From the NCBI GenBank assembly GCA_014879845.1, contig JACSRI010000173.1:1-32569 (forward strand): a stretch of 32,569 nt of DNA, in the 5' to 3' direction. The stretch is from Opitutaceae bacterium. Lineage in GTDB: Bacteria > Verrucomicrobiota > Verrucomicrobiia > Opitutales > Opitutaceae. Each line of letters begins with the position of its first letter. Within the stretch, counting starts at the first letter, position 1. A model generated the notes under the pieces. It was not told the origin of the DNA and ran no database searches. It saw only the letters and a list, made by a program, of their open reading frames with translations. The translations under genes and the position numbers were made by a program. Positions 22,262-29,433 of the stretch are shown piece by piece.

Positions 22262-23785
22262 TCACCTGGGGACTTCGGTCAGGTAGACAGGTGTGATGCC
22301 GACGGGCACGGTGAGCGTTCCGGCGGTGATCGTGACCATCGGCGTCTCGCCGAGCGCGTCGAGCGCCTCGGCCTTGTCCCATGTCGTGGGGAGGGTGAAC
22401 GTGACGGCGGGCGCATCCTCGCCGCTGAAACGATCTCGGCGCTCCCACACGACCAGCGCAAGGCCGCGGGATCCGCGATCCACCTCGAAGAGCACGATCG
22501 AGGGATGCTCCGGGACGGGAGTGCGCCTCACGGACGTGACACCGTCCAGGACGGAAACCATGCGCCGATACGCGGCGGCGGTGATCGTGGGCTTCCACGT
22601 GCCGTCGCCGTTCTCCACGAGGCTGAACTTGGCGAACATCAGCCCCATGATGTCGTCGCGTTCATTGGTGGCGGGTGAGTATTGCCAGTACAACGACCGC
22701 CGCACGCCGGCTGCGAGCGCGAAGACGTTCTGCATGACGAGCGTGCGCGACTGGATACGGCGATATTTCGCCTCCAGTTCCGGCGGACAGCCCCTCATGA
22801 ACATCTGCGTCTGCGGCGCAAGCGTCGCCATCGTGTCGTAGAGGCGGGCGATGTCCTGGCCGATGCTCGGGTCGACCACGGCATTGCCGTGATCGTCAGG
22901 CTTGACCGCCCACCGCGTGACGAGGTCCAGGTATTTGTAGTTTTCCGGGAACTCGAAGAAGCTCGGTCCGCCGTATTCGCCGCCGAGGATCGGCTTTTCG
23001 CAGCCGTGCGCGCGCATGCGCTCGCGGATGTATTCGACGCGCGGCGCGATCAGCTCCGGGTCGAGGTAGAGCCGGAGATCGAAGACATCGAAGGCATCCG
23101 GGGCCTCGGCCATGACGTGCTCGAAGAATCCGAGCGCGGCATCCTGGTGCGGTATCGGCGGGATCGGATCGCCGGCCGGAGTCTTCATGCCGGGAGGCAC
23201 GAAGATCCCGTCGCAGCCGCCGAGCACGACGAGGGCCTCCGGGTCCGCCGCCTTGACCGCACGGTGAAAGATGCGGAGTTGCTCAACGAACTTCTCCTTG
23301 CCGCCCGACCAGAACGCGGGATTGGTCGGCTCGGCGTCGTTGCCCCAGTAGCGCACACGGCCGCGATGGCGGCGCACGGTCTCGTAGACGAAACGGTAGT
23401 AGTCCTCCGGATCCTTGGCCGGCGCCGCCGGCATGAGCATGGCCGGGACCTGCGTGGCCCACATCGACGCCGCGTAGAGCGTGATGAACCCTTCGTCCGG
23501 GCTGCGCAGTTCATTCACGTAGGTATCCAGCACCGACCAGTCAAACCGACCCTTCTGCGGCTCGAGCTGGTGCCAGAAGAGGATCACCCGGCTGAAGCCC
23601 GCGCCGTAGTCGCGCACGGCCGGCAGGTACGGGCGAGTCGTGGTACCCAGATGTCCATACAGATAGCCCCAGTCGATGCCGAAGGGTGATGGCTCGGCGC
23701 GATCGGGTGCGCCGAGCGCGAGTCGTGATGAGGTGAAGAGCGCGAGGATGGCGCCCAGCGTGGCGATGTGACGCAAGGACTTCAT
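22262..23785 (-). CDS. Secreted clan GH-A glycoside hydrolase-like protein
   Basis: A 507-residue exported protein. Signal peptide at residues 1-25 (MKSLRHIATL..., cleavage near ALG-A). The remainder looks like a TIM-barrel glycosidase of clan GH-A, resembling GH39-type proteins. It has an early barrel segment FSRVILFWHQLEPQKGRFDWSVLD (64-87), a likely acid/base E152 in YWGNDAEPTNPAFW, and a likely nucleophile E270 in ILGGEYGGPSFFEFPE. A small beta domain follows, rich in strand-like segments (SIVLFEVDRGSRGLALVVWE). The family and substrate are not certain. The ATG overlaps the stop of the tetR gene by 4 nt (ATGA), so it is translated from the tetR mRNA and should be controlled by that repressor. 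Confidence 0.78.
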   Translation of the reverse strand: MKSLRHIATLGAILALFTSSRLALGAPDRAEPSPFGIDWGYLYGHLGTTTRPYLPAVRDYGAGFSRVILFWHQLEPQKGRFDWSVLDTYVNELRSPDEGFITLYAASMWATQVPAMLMPAAPAKDPEDYYRFVYETVRRHRGRVRYWGNDAEPTNPAFWSGGKEKFVEQLRIFHRAVKAADPEALVVLGGCDGIFVPPGMKTPAGDPIPPIPHQDAALGFFEHVMAEAPDAFDVFDLRLYLDPELIAPRVEYIRERMRAHGCEKPILGGEYGGPSFFEFPENYKYLDLVTRWAVKPDDHGNAVVDPSIGQDIARLYDTMATLAPQTQMFMRGCPPELEAKYRRIQSRTLVMQNVFALAAGVRRSLYWQYSPATNERDDIMGLMFAKFSLVENGDGTWKPTITAAAYRRMVSVLDGVTSVRRTPVPEHPSIVLFEVDRGSRGLALVVWERRDRFSGEDAPAVTFTLPTTWDKAEALDALGETPMVTITAGTLTVPVGITPVYLTEVPR

Positions 23786-24414
23786 GATGTCTTGGCCTTT
23801 CGAATCGTGCTCGTGCGTGTGTCTTTCCGGGTGGCGAGGTCGAAGGTGGTCACCAGCTCGGTGGCGTAGTCGCTGAGGGACAGGCTCGGGTCGGCGACCC
23901 ACTGGCTCAGCGCCCCGTTCACGGCCTGGAGGATCGTCGCCGCCATGGGTCGGACCGAGAAGGAGCGGAACTCGCCGCGCGCCTGCCCGTCTTCGAGGAT
24001 GGTGGTGATCGCCGCGAGCGCGTCGTTCTCGGCCTTGGTGCGGAGGTGAAACTCGCCGCGCCGGTTGCGGTGGTTGACCAGGATGTAGGACACGGCGAGC
24101 AGGTGTGCGCGGTGCTGCTCCAGGAACAGGAGCTGCGACTGGATGAACGCCCGGAGGCGACCGCGCGCCTCCGGCTCCGCGAGGAGACGCGGCACGATGA
24201 ACTCGCTCAACTCGCGGAGAATCTCGTTCACGGCCATCTCCACGAGCGCGTCCTTGTTTCGAAAGTGATACAGGACCGCTGCCTTGCTGATGCCCGCCCG
24301 TCGCGCGACGCTGGCGAGCGAGGCGCCGGCGTAGCCCTCCTCGGCCACGCTGGTGATCGCGCACGCGATGAGCTGGCGATGACGCGCCTGCTCGATGAAC
24401 GAAGGGCCTGGCAT
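23782..24414 (-). CDS. TetR-family transcriptional repressor
   Basis: A 210-residue regulator. The N-terminal helix-turn-helix domain is at about residues 10-58 (ITSVAEEGYAGASLASVARRAGISKAAVLYHFRNKDALVEMAV), typical of TetR proteins. The C-terminal domain (about 70-200) is all-helical and would bind the ligand and dimerise. It somewhat resembles the BetI-like subgroup, which is weak evidence. ATG 24414 is preferred because the promoter predicted at 24443-24473 places transcription start near 24436; ATG 24438 (8 residues longer) would require a leaderless mRNA. A perfect 16-bp palindrome lies within this promoter, implying autoregulation. The glycosidase gene overlaps its stop by 4 nt, so regulator and enzyme form one operon. 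Confidence 0.88.
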   Translation of the reverse strand: MPGPSFIEQARHRQLIACAITSVAEEGYAGASLASVARRAGISKAAVLYHFRNKDALVEMAVNEILRELSEFIVPRLLAEPEARGRLRAFIQSQLLFLEQHRAHLLAVSYILVNHRNRRGEFHLRTKAENDALAAITTILEDGQARGEFRSFSVRPMAATILQAVNGALSQWVADPSLSLSDYATELVTTFDLATRKDTRTSTIRKAKTS

Positions 24415-24442
24415 TTTCGAGCGCCGCTTGGACCGCATGGAC

Positions 24443-24473
24443 AAAATACTGACCGATCGGTCAGGAATGTCAA
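24443..24473 (-). promoter_or_regulatory. tetR promoter with embedded palindromic operator
   Basis: On the minus strand TTGACA (24473-24468) and TATTTT (24448-24443) are separated by 19 bp, most of which is the perfect palindrome CTGACCGATCGGTCAG (24449-24464). An operator between -35 and -10 is a classical TetR autorepression layout. The 19-bp spacer is long, so MerR-like or weak basal activity is possible. Confidence 0.75.
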
Positions 24474-24766
24474 TCGTCTTGAACCGGCGCGGGCCGAGGT
24501 CTCCAGGCCATAGACCGCGGGAGCGGAGGACGCGCGCGCCCACGGCCAAGGCTCCCGCTGCCCGCATGTTTCGAGCGGTCGTGGCCCGGGTGCGTGCCCC
24601 TGAGGGCCGCGAACGCCAGACCCGCACACTGGCGTCAACGTGGCGCGCGTGGGGCAGGTGGAGCAGCGCGTTGGCTGCGAGGTGAGGCACCGTGGTGCGC
24701 CCTGGGAACGCAGTCGGGCGAGCGCGATTTTGCGCAGATGCCGGGGTTGTCAGACTTGGCACGGAA

Positions 24767-24860
24767 GCCGCTAAGGAAAGCATGTCCCGCTTAGCGGGAC
24801 TTGGGGTAACACAGAAAACTATGGCCCGGACGCTTAGGGGTAGGCGTCCGGGCCTTCTGT
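24767..24860 (+). ncRNA. Candidate structured leader RNA, copy 1 (upstream of cytochrome c)
   Basis: Elements in order: (i) stem CCGCTAAG (24768-24775) with CTTAGCGG (24790-24797); (ii) a competing hairpin GTCCCGC-TTA-GCGGGAC (24784-24800) that shares bases with (i); (iii) the box TTGGGGTAACACAG (24801-24814); (iv) a long hairpin GGCCCGGACGC (24823-24833) with GCGTCCGGGCC (24844-24854), loop TTAGGGGTAG, flanked by ACAGAA (24811-24816) pairing with TTCTGT (24855-24860). The same order and the core of (iii) and (iv) recur at 21971-22091 on the other strand. The outer pairs of (iv) differ in sequence yet still pair in both copies. It ends 134 nt before the cytochrome c ATG. A cis-regulatory or riboswitch-like role is inferred; no known class was recognised. 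Confidence 0.6.
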
Positions 24861-24875
24861 TGCCTGGGCGGGGGG

Positions 24876-24931
24876 ACGTTCCGGCGTCCAAACTCGCAGT
24901 TGCTCGCCCATGGCACCGGCTGCCGGAACGT
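24876..24931 (+). repeat. Inverted repeat in the cytochrome c leader
   Basis: ACGTTCCGGC (24876-24885) and GCCGGAACGT (24922-24931) are perfect 10-nt reverse complements with a 36-nt loop, between the structured element and the cytochrome c start. It could be a leader stem or a protein-binding site. Confidence 0.5.
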
Positions 24932-24994
24932 GCGACCACGCCGACCGGTGAATAGGAGGCGCCATGCCGCCGTCCCAGCAGGAAAGGATTCACC

Positions 24995-25330
24995 ATGACA
25001 CGATCTCTTTTGCTCTTCGCCCTAGTCGCCGCGCTCGGTTGCGCGAGTGTCTCGCACGCCGCCGATGCGACCACCAACTGGAAGGCGCAGTGCGCGAAGT
25101 GCCACGCGTCCGACGGCTCGGGCAAGACCAGCATGGGCGCACGTCTCGCCATCAAGGACTACACAGTCGCCGCCTCACTTGCCGACATGACGGATGCGCA
25201 GCTCACCGAGGCCATCGCCAGCGGCGTGAAAGTCGAAGGCAAGTCGGTCATGCCCGCCTACGCGGCCAAGCTCACCGCCGAGGAGATCGCCGAGCTCGTT
25301 GCGCACATCCGCGCGATGGCGAAGTCGTAG
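24995..25330 (+). CDS. Small monohaem class I cytochrome c
   Basis: A 111-residue periplasmic electron carrier. Signal peptide about 1-22 (MTRSLLLFALVAALGCASVS, cleavage after SHA); C16 within it is not a good lipobox. Haem is attached at C33-AKC-H37, and the distal ligand is M86 in GKSVMPAYAAKLT, the usual class I pattern. The C-terminal helix EEIAELVAHIRAMAK is typical. The start is supported by a purine-rich site GGAAAGG about 6-12 nt upstream. The gene stands alone, so its redox partners are not evident; a cytochrome b561-type protein is encoded about 3.3 kb away. Its leader carries the structured RNA candidate. Confidence 0.92.
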   Translation: MTRSLLLFALVAALGCASVSHAADATTNWKAQCAKCHASDGSGKTSMGARLAIKDYTVAASLADMTDAQLTEAIASGVKVEGKSVMPAYAAKLTAEEIAELVAHIRAMAKS

Positions 25331-25337
25331 GTATGAG

Positions 25338-25375
25338 GCCGGGCGCGCGCGGACCGAGTGCCGCACGCGCGCGGC
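25338..25375. terminator. Long GC hairpin between convergent cytochrome c and secreted-protein genes
   Basis: 25338-25352 pairs with 25361-25375 at 13 of 15 positions around an 8-nt loop. Position between two converging genes suggests a bidirectional terminator, although T-tracts are absent. Confidence 0.5.
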
Positions 25376-25380
25376 GAGGC

Positions 25381-25938
25381 TCAGAATGGCACGCGCTGCT
25401 GCTCGCGGCGCGGGCCGGCATCGAGGGTGAGCACCCAGGCGCCGCCTTCGAACTGCAGGGTGAACGACTCGCCCTTTTCCGGATGGCGAAACGCGTATTC
25501 CTTCAGCACCTCGGGCGCGACGACCGTGCCGGTGATGCGCGACGGGACGCGTTCCGCCGACATGTCGTGGTCGGGCAGCACTCCGAAGCGCACGAGATAG
25601 CCGAGGGGGATCGTCACCTTGCGGTCGCTGCCGGCGGGCGCGATCGTCCAGTATCCGTTGTCATGGTTAGTCAGTACGACTTTCGCGCCGCGGCGCACGC
25701 CGTCCACGCCGAGGGCGGTGAGCCGGGCGGGGTCGGCCACGGTGGCCGTGACCTCGTCGGTCCATTCCGAGTGGTCGGGCAGGCCTTCGGACGCGAGGCC
25801 GAGAGCGGGGCCGTAGTAGCTCATCCAGGCGCCGGAACTCTCGGGCTCGGCACGGGCGGTGCCGAGCGCGGCGGTGATCGCAAGAACTCCCGCGAGGACG
25901 GTCGCGGGCGACAGACCCAGGCGATGGTGTGCGTGCAT
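25381..25938 (-). CDS. Small secreted protein of unknown function
   Basis: A 185-residue exported protein. Signal peptide about 1-30 (MHAHHRLGLSPATVLAGVLA..., cleavage after ARA). The mature part starts with a short motif SSGAWMSYYGPALGLASEGLPD, and then has alternating beta-like segments (KVVLTNHDNGYWTIAPAGSD, SFTLQFEGGAWVLTLDAG). I do not recognise a family. The last gene-like feature is a basic terminus RREQQRVPF. It converges on the cytochrome c gene with a hairpin between them. No operon partner is adjacent. Confidence 0.72.
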   Translation of the reverse strand: MHAHHRLGLSPATVLAGVLAITAALGTARAEPESSGAWMSYYGPALGLASEGLPDHSEWTDEVTATVADPARLTALGVDGVRRGAKVVLTNHDNGYWTIAPAGSDRKVTIPLGYLVRFGVLPDHDMSAERVPSRITGTVVAPEVLKEYAFRHPEKGESFTLQFEGGAWVLTLDAGPRREQQRVPF

Positions 25939-26095
25939 GGTGGCTGGTCCCCGCGGGTGGGGAGTCTGAACTATAACTCAACCTGTTCCGTTCTCACGCC
26001 CTTCGCAGCGGAGCGAGCGAGTATCAGCCGCCGTCACCTTCCCCATAAACAGGCTTGAGTCGCGCGGGAAACCGCCGGCGTGGTAGTGGGCAGCG

Positions 26096-26689
26096 ATGAG
26101 CCGAAGCGACGAGCCTGGATTTTGGGAGGAGCGCTACCGCGCCGGTCGCATGCCGTGGGATGCGGGTGGCGTGCCTGTCGCGCTGCAGAGGTTTCTGGCC
26201 GCCGACCTCACGCGCGGGCGCGTGTTGATCCCGGGATGCGGCTCGGGCTACGAGGTGGCGGCGTTTGTCGCGGCGGGGTGGATCGTGGATGCGATCGACT
26301 TCTCGCCGGCGGCGGTGGCGCGTGCGCGACAAAGCCTCGGGCCGCACGGTGCGTGCGTGCGCGAGGGGGATTTCTTCGCGGAGCCGGGCCCGGCCCGCTG
26401 CGATCTCATCTACGAGCGCACCTTTCTGTGCTCGCTGCCGCCGGAGCGCTGGCCTGAGTATGCGGCGCGCATGGCGGCGCTGCTGCGGCCGGGCGGGCGG
26501 CTGGTCGGCCTGTTCTACTACGGTGTCGAGCCGGAGCCGCCACCGTATCCGCTGACCGATGGCAGCGCGCGGGCGCAGCTCGGCGAAGCGTTCGAGCGCG
26601 TGGAGAGCCGGCCCGTGCCGGCCGCGCAATCGCTCCCGCTCTATGCCGGCGCCGAGCGTTGGGAGATCTGGCGCCGCCGGCCGGCATGA
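26096..26689 (+). CDS. TPMT-family SAM-dependent methyltransferase
   Basis: A 197-residue methyltransferase resembling the thiopurine S-methyltransferase family. The N-terminal FWEERYRAGRMPWDAGGVP (9-27) is the family's W-x-x-R/Y-W-D-like entry. SAM motif I is VLIPGCGSGYEVAAF (43-57), the acidic residue follows in VDAIDFSP (64-71), and LIYERTFLCSLPPERWPEYAARM (104-126) matches the family's post-motif segment. Bacterial members methylate thiol, selenium, tellurium or halide substrates; which one applies here cannot be read from the sequence. ATG 26096 is used. The permease gene starts 91 bp downstream on the same strand. Confidence 0.87.
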   Translation: MSRSDEPGFWEERYRAGRMPWDAGGVPVALQRFLAADLTRGRVLIPGCGSGYEVAAFVAAGWIVDAIDFSPAAVARARQSLGPHGACVREGDFFAEPGPARCDLIYERTFLCSLPPERWPEYAARMAALLRPGGRLVGLFYYGVEPEPPPYPLTDGSARAQLGEAFERVESRPVPAAQSLPLYAGAERWEIWRRRPA

Positions 26690-26779
26690 GGCCGGAGCGC
26701 GTGGGTGGATCGGCGGCTGATTCGGGAGCGAGGGGTCTGCCATTGCCTTTGGCGCGCCGTCTGTAAACGGTCGCGACGC

Positions 26780-28288
26780 ATGAGCCTGTTTCGGACCAAA
26801 ACGGTGGCCGCGCTCATCTCGGAATCCAAGGGCGGCACGCATGGCGGCATGAAGCGCGAGCTGGGATCGATCAATCTGATCAACCTCGGCATCGGCGCAG
26901 TGGTCGGCGCGGGCATCTTCGTCCTCGCCGGCACGTCGGCCGCCAACTACGCCGGCCCGGCCATCGTGCTGTCGTTCATCCTCTGCGGCATCTCGTGCCT
27001 CTTCGCGGGGCTCTGCTACGCCGAGTTTGCCACGATGATCCCGGTCGCCGGCAGCGCCTACACCTACACCTACGCCACCATGGGCGAGTTCCTCGCCTGG
27101 ATCATCGGCTGGGATCTCATCCTCGAGTACCTGTTCTCTGGCGCGGCGGTCGCTGTCAGCTGGTCGGGTGCGATGCAGGGGTTTCTGAACGAGTTCGGTG
27201 TCACGCTGCCCGCGGCCTTCGGTTCGGCGCCGTTCGCGATCGACCGCGCGCAGATGGTCACGACCGACCTTTTTCTTTTTTCGTTCGAGCATCACCCGCT
27301 CGTCGCGACCGGCACGCTCGTCAATCTCCCCGCCGTGTTCATTTCCCTCGCGCTCACCGTCGTGCTGGTGATCGGCATCAAGGAGTCGGCCAATTTCAAC
27401 AACACGATGGTCTTCATCAAGGTCGGCGTGCTGCTCGTCCTCGTCGCCTACGGCGCGTGGTGGATGATCGGCCACCAGGATGTGGTCGCGGCCAACTGGA
27501 CGCCCTTCATTCCGGAAAACAGCGGCCGGTTCGGCGAGTTCGGCTGGAGCGGCGTCTTCAAGGGTTCCGCCGTGATCTTCTTCGCCTACGTCGGATTCGA
27601 CAACGTCTCGTGCGCGGCGCAGGAGGCGCGCAATCCGCAGCGCGACATGCCGATCGGCCTGCTGGGCACGCTGGGCGTGTGCTCCCTGCTCTTCATCGCC
27701 GTGTCGCTCGTGCTGACCGGTATGGTCAACTACACCGACCTCAACGTCGACGCGCCGTTTGTCTTCGCGCTGCAGCAGGTCAATGCGCCGCCGGTCCTGC
27801 GCTTCAGCATCGAGATCGCCACGCTGGCGGGCCTCACCTCCGTGGCGATGGTGTGCCTGCTCGGCCAGCCGCGCATCTTCTACTCGATGGCGAAGGATGG
27901 CCTGCTGCCGTCCATGTTCAGCCAGCTCCATGCGCGCTTTCGCACGCCGCACAAGGCGACCATCCTGACCGGAGTCGTCTGTGCGATCGTCGCCGGCGTG
28001 ATGCCGCTCGACCTGCTCGGCGAGCTCATCTCCATCGGCACCCTGATGGCGTTCGCCCTCGTGTGTGCGGGCGTGTGGGTGCTGCGCGTCAAGCGTCCGG
28101 ACCTGCCCCGGCCCTTCCGCGCGCCCCTGCTCCCCGTCGTTTCGCTGCTCGGCGTCGGCACCTGCGTGCTGCAGATGTACATGCTGCCGGGCGACACCTG
28201 GCTGCGCCTCGCGATCTGGATGGGGCTCGGGTTCGTGATCTACTTCGGCTACAGCCGCCGCCACAGCAAGGTCGTGCACCGGCACTGA
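26780..28288 (+). CDS. APC-superfamily amino acid permease (cationic amino acid transporter type)
   Basis: A 502-residue inner membrane transporter with about twelve to thirteen hydrophobic helices. The family motif GAGIFVLAG is at 43-51, following INLINLGIGAVV. Next come IPVAGSAYTYTYATMGEFLAWIIGWDLILEY and VFFAYVGFDNVS-like segments (IFFAYVGFDNVSCAAQEARNPQRDMP), which are conserved in YfnA/CAT-type permeases. The N-terminus FRTKTVAALISES is also typical. Substrate is probably one or more amino acids taken up or exchanged; this cannot be fixed further. ATG 26780 is chosen by homology of the N-terminus. A decayed 9-nt word repeat follows the gene. Confidence 0.93.
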   Translation: MSLFRTKTVAALISESKGGTHGGMKRELGSINLINLGIGAVVGAGIFVLAGTSAANYAGPAIVLSFILCGISCLFAGLCYAEFATMIPVAGSAYTYTYATMGEFLAWIIGWDLILEYLFSGAAVAVSWSGAMQGFLNEFGVTLPAAFGSAPFAIDRAQMVTTDLFLFSFEHHPLVATGTLVNLPAVFISLALTVVLVIGIKESANFNNTMVFIKVGVLLVLVAYGAWWMIGHQDVVAANWTPFIPENSGRFGEFGWSGVFKGSAVIFFAYVGFDNVSCAAQEARNPQRDMPIGLLGTLGVCSLLFIAVSLVLTGMVNYTDLNVDAPFVFALQQVNAPPVLRFSIEIATLAGLTSVAMVCLLGQPRIFYSMAKDGLLPSMFSQLHARFRTPHKATILTGVVCAIVAGVMPLDLLGELISIGTLMAFALVCAGVWVLRVKRPDLPRPFRAPLLPVVSLLGVGTCVLQMYMLPGDTWLRLAIWMGLGFVIYFGYSRRHSKVVHRH

Positions 28289-28305
28289 GGGCAGCGGTGG
28301 TGTTC

Positions 28306-28460
28306 AACCACGGATGGGCACGGAGTCGGAGGCAGGAACCGCCGATTCGCGCTGATCATCGCTGATAGCGGCACGAGCCGTTGTCGTCCCCGCATCGCGT
28401 GAGGACGGCTATTCCAAAAGCGTCCATCAGCGCAGATCAACGGTTCGTTGATTTCGCGGT
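28306..28460. repeat. Intergenic inverted repeat with 9-nt words, decayed
   Basis: Fills part of the 337-bp gap between the permease and cytochrome b561 genes. AACCACGGATGGGCACGGA (28306-28324) resembles the arm at 30252. A second arm 28337-28367 (AACCGCCGATTC..CGCTGATCATCGCTGAT) has an imperfect inverse at 28426-28460 (ATCAGCGCAGATCAACGG...). The words again recur at about 9 nt. Confidence 0.6.
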
Positions 28461-28462
28461 GC

Positions 28463-28561
28463 TCAGCCGCGCTTCGTGCGCTCGATCTCGTCTTCGCCGG
28501 GCAGCTCGCGCCAGTGATGGCCGGTCTTCGTGACCGGTCGTCCGTGCGGATGTCTGGATTG
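28463..28561 (-). pseudogene. 3'-end remnant of a DUF2238-like gene
   Basis: On the minus strand this short frame ends in ELPGEDEIERTKRG-stop, resembling the end of the DUF2238 protein at 29434-30159 (APLGEDEIERMRRG-stop). At DNA level 28461-28502 and 29432-29473 match at 36 of 42 positions, mostly differing at third codon positions. The frame has no usable start codon after the preceding TGA (28562-28564), so it is a remnant of a duplication rather than a gene. No further homology upstream was seen. Confidence 0.6.
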
Positions 28562-28625
28562 TCATCCACTGTTCACCGATTGTTCAGGTGGGAGCGTGTA
28601 CTATTGCGGGCGGTATCAACCACCC

Positions 28626-29372
28626 ATGAAGACGACCCTGATCTGGGACCTACCCATCCGCCTGTTTCACTGGGCTTTTGCCGCTTCGTTGACTGCGTCG
28701 CTTGGCTTCGCCCTGGTTGTTGATGACGACAGTCCGCTCTTCCAGCTCCACATGCTTTTCGGGCTCGTGGCTGCTTTTCTGGTCGGCGTGCGGGTGGTGC
28801 TGGGACTGGTGGGTTCGCGGCATGCTCGTTTTGCCAACTTTCCGCTCCGACCCGCGGAGACGGCGCGCTACTTACTGGGCGTCTTCACCGGAGGCGCGAG
28901 GACCTATGCCGGGAACAACCCCGGCTCAGCCCTGGCTGCGCTGGCGATGTTCGCGCTCGTCCCATTGCTCACTCTGACCGGAGTCGCGGGCGGTGGCGAA
29001 TCCTCTGAGGACGTCCATGGCGTGCTCGCCTACATCCTGCTTGGCGTGATCGGGGCGCATCTCTTGGGCCTGGCTCTGCACGCCATCCGACATCGCGACA
29101 ACGTCGCGGCGGCGATGATCACCGGCCGCAAGGACAGCCCCGCGGGCGACGGCATCGCGTCGGCACACCCCGTCTGGGGCGGTGTGGTCTTCGCGGCAGT
29201 CGTGGCCTGGGTGACCGCGCTCTTTGCCGGCCACGATGCCGGGGCCGCGACGGTCAAGGTGCCGCTGATCGGTGCGATCGTGCAACTCGGTGAGTGCGAG
29301 GACGGCGAACACGAACGCCGCGGCGGCGCAGACCGGGGTGAGCACCGCGATCACGATGACGATGACGACTGA
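28626..29372 (+). CDS. Cytochrome b561-type membrane protein
   Basis: A 248-residue diheme-type membrane cytochrome b of the family that includes Ni/Fe-hydrogenase b-type subunits. It starts with the family signature WDLPIRLFHW (8-17, with a haem-ligand histidine). It has about four helices, a second His in FQLHMLFGLVAAF, later His residues in DVHGVLAYILLGVIGAHLLGLALHAIRHRDN, and VAAAMITGRK, which usually follows the last helix. The C-terminus is long, charged and His/Asp-rich, ending HRDHDDDDD, possibly metal binding. It probably passes electrons between quinones and a periplasmic cytochrome c, for example a carrier such as the one encoded at 24995-25330; that link is speculative. The gene is flanked by an imperfect 42-bp direct repeat. 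Confidence 0.88.
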   Translation: MKTTLIWDLPIRLFHWAFAASLTASLGFALVVDDDSPLFQLHMLFGLVAAFLVGVRVVLGLVGSRHARFANFPLRPAETARYLLGVFTGGARTYAGNNPGSALAALAMFALVPLLTLTGVAGGGESSEDVHGVLAYILLGVIGAHLLGLALHAIRHRDNVAAAMITGRKDSPAGDGIASAHPVWGGVVFAAVVAWVTALFAGHDAGAATVKVPLIGAIVQLGECEDGEHERRGGADRGEHRDHDDDDD

Positions 29373-29433
29373 TCTGCGTCGGTGTCACGTCGGGGCGTGA
29401 TGGCTCGCGCCAGCCTCGGCCCGGCCGCGGAGC

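Larger units (their letters stand above)
24474..24994. other. Intergenic region between tetR and cytochrome c genes
   Basis: The stretch of 580 bp without a gene (24415-24994) holds the tetR promoter at its left end, the structured RNA element (24767-24860) and an inverted repeat (24876-24931). The part 24474-24760 shows no supportable gene or signal. Confidence 0.5.

Noticed and set aside
24743-24783. Resemblance of the CGGAAG...AAGGAA stretch to the glutamine (glnA) aptamer or SRP RNA
   Set aside because: Spacing is wrong, the hairpin expected between the two conserved strings is absent, and the SRP GGAAG-x-AGCAGCC core is not present.
24954-24966. AGGAGG 4 nt before ATG 24964, a good ribosome site for a gene overlapping cytochrome c
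   Set aside because: The frame from 24964 is +1 to the cytochrome c and codes an Arg-rich low-complexity product. The cytochrome start at 24995 has its own purine site and a clear signal peptide. The AGGAGG may still attract ribosomes, but no gene is supported.
23782-25155. Much longer TetR frame extending to 25155
   Set aside because: The extension crosses the promoter, operator, structured element and cytochrome c gene; the predicted promoter at 24443-24473 sets the start near 24414-24438.
26024-28285. Minus-strand 753-codon open frame opposite the methyltransferase and permease
   Set aside because: His/Arg/Asp/Glu-rich shadow of membrane-protein codons; the plus-strand genes have full family motifs.
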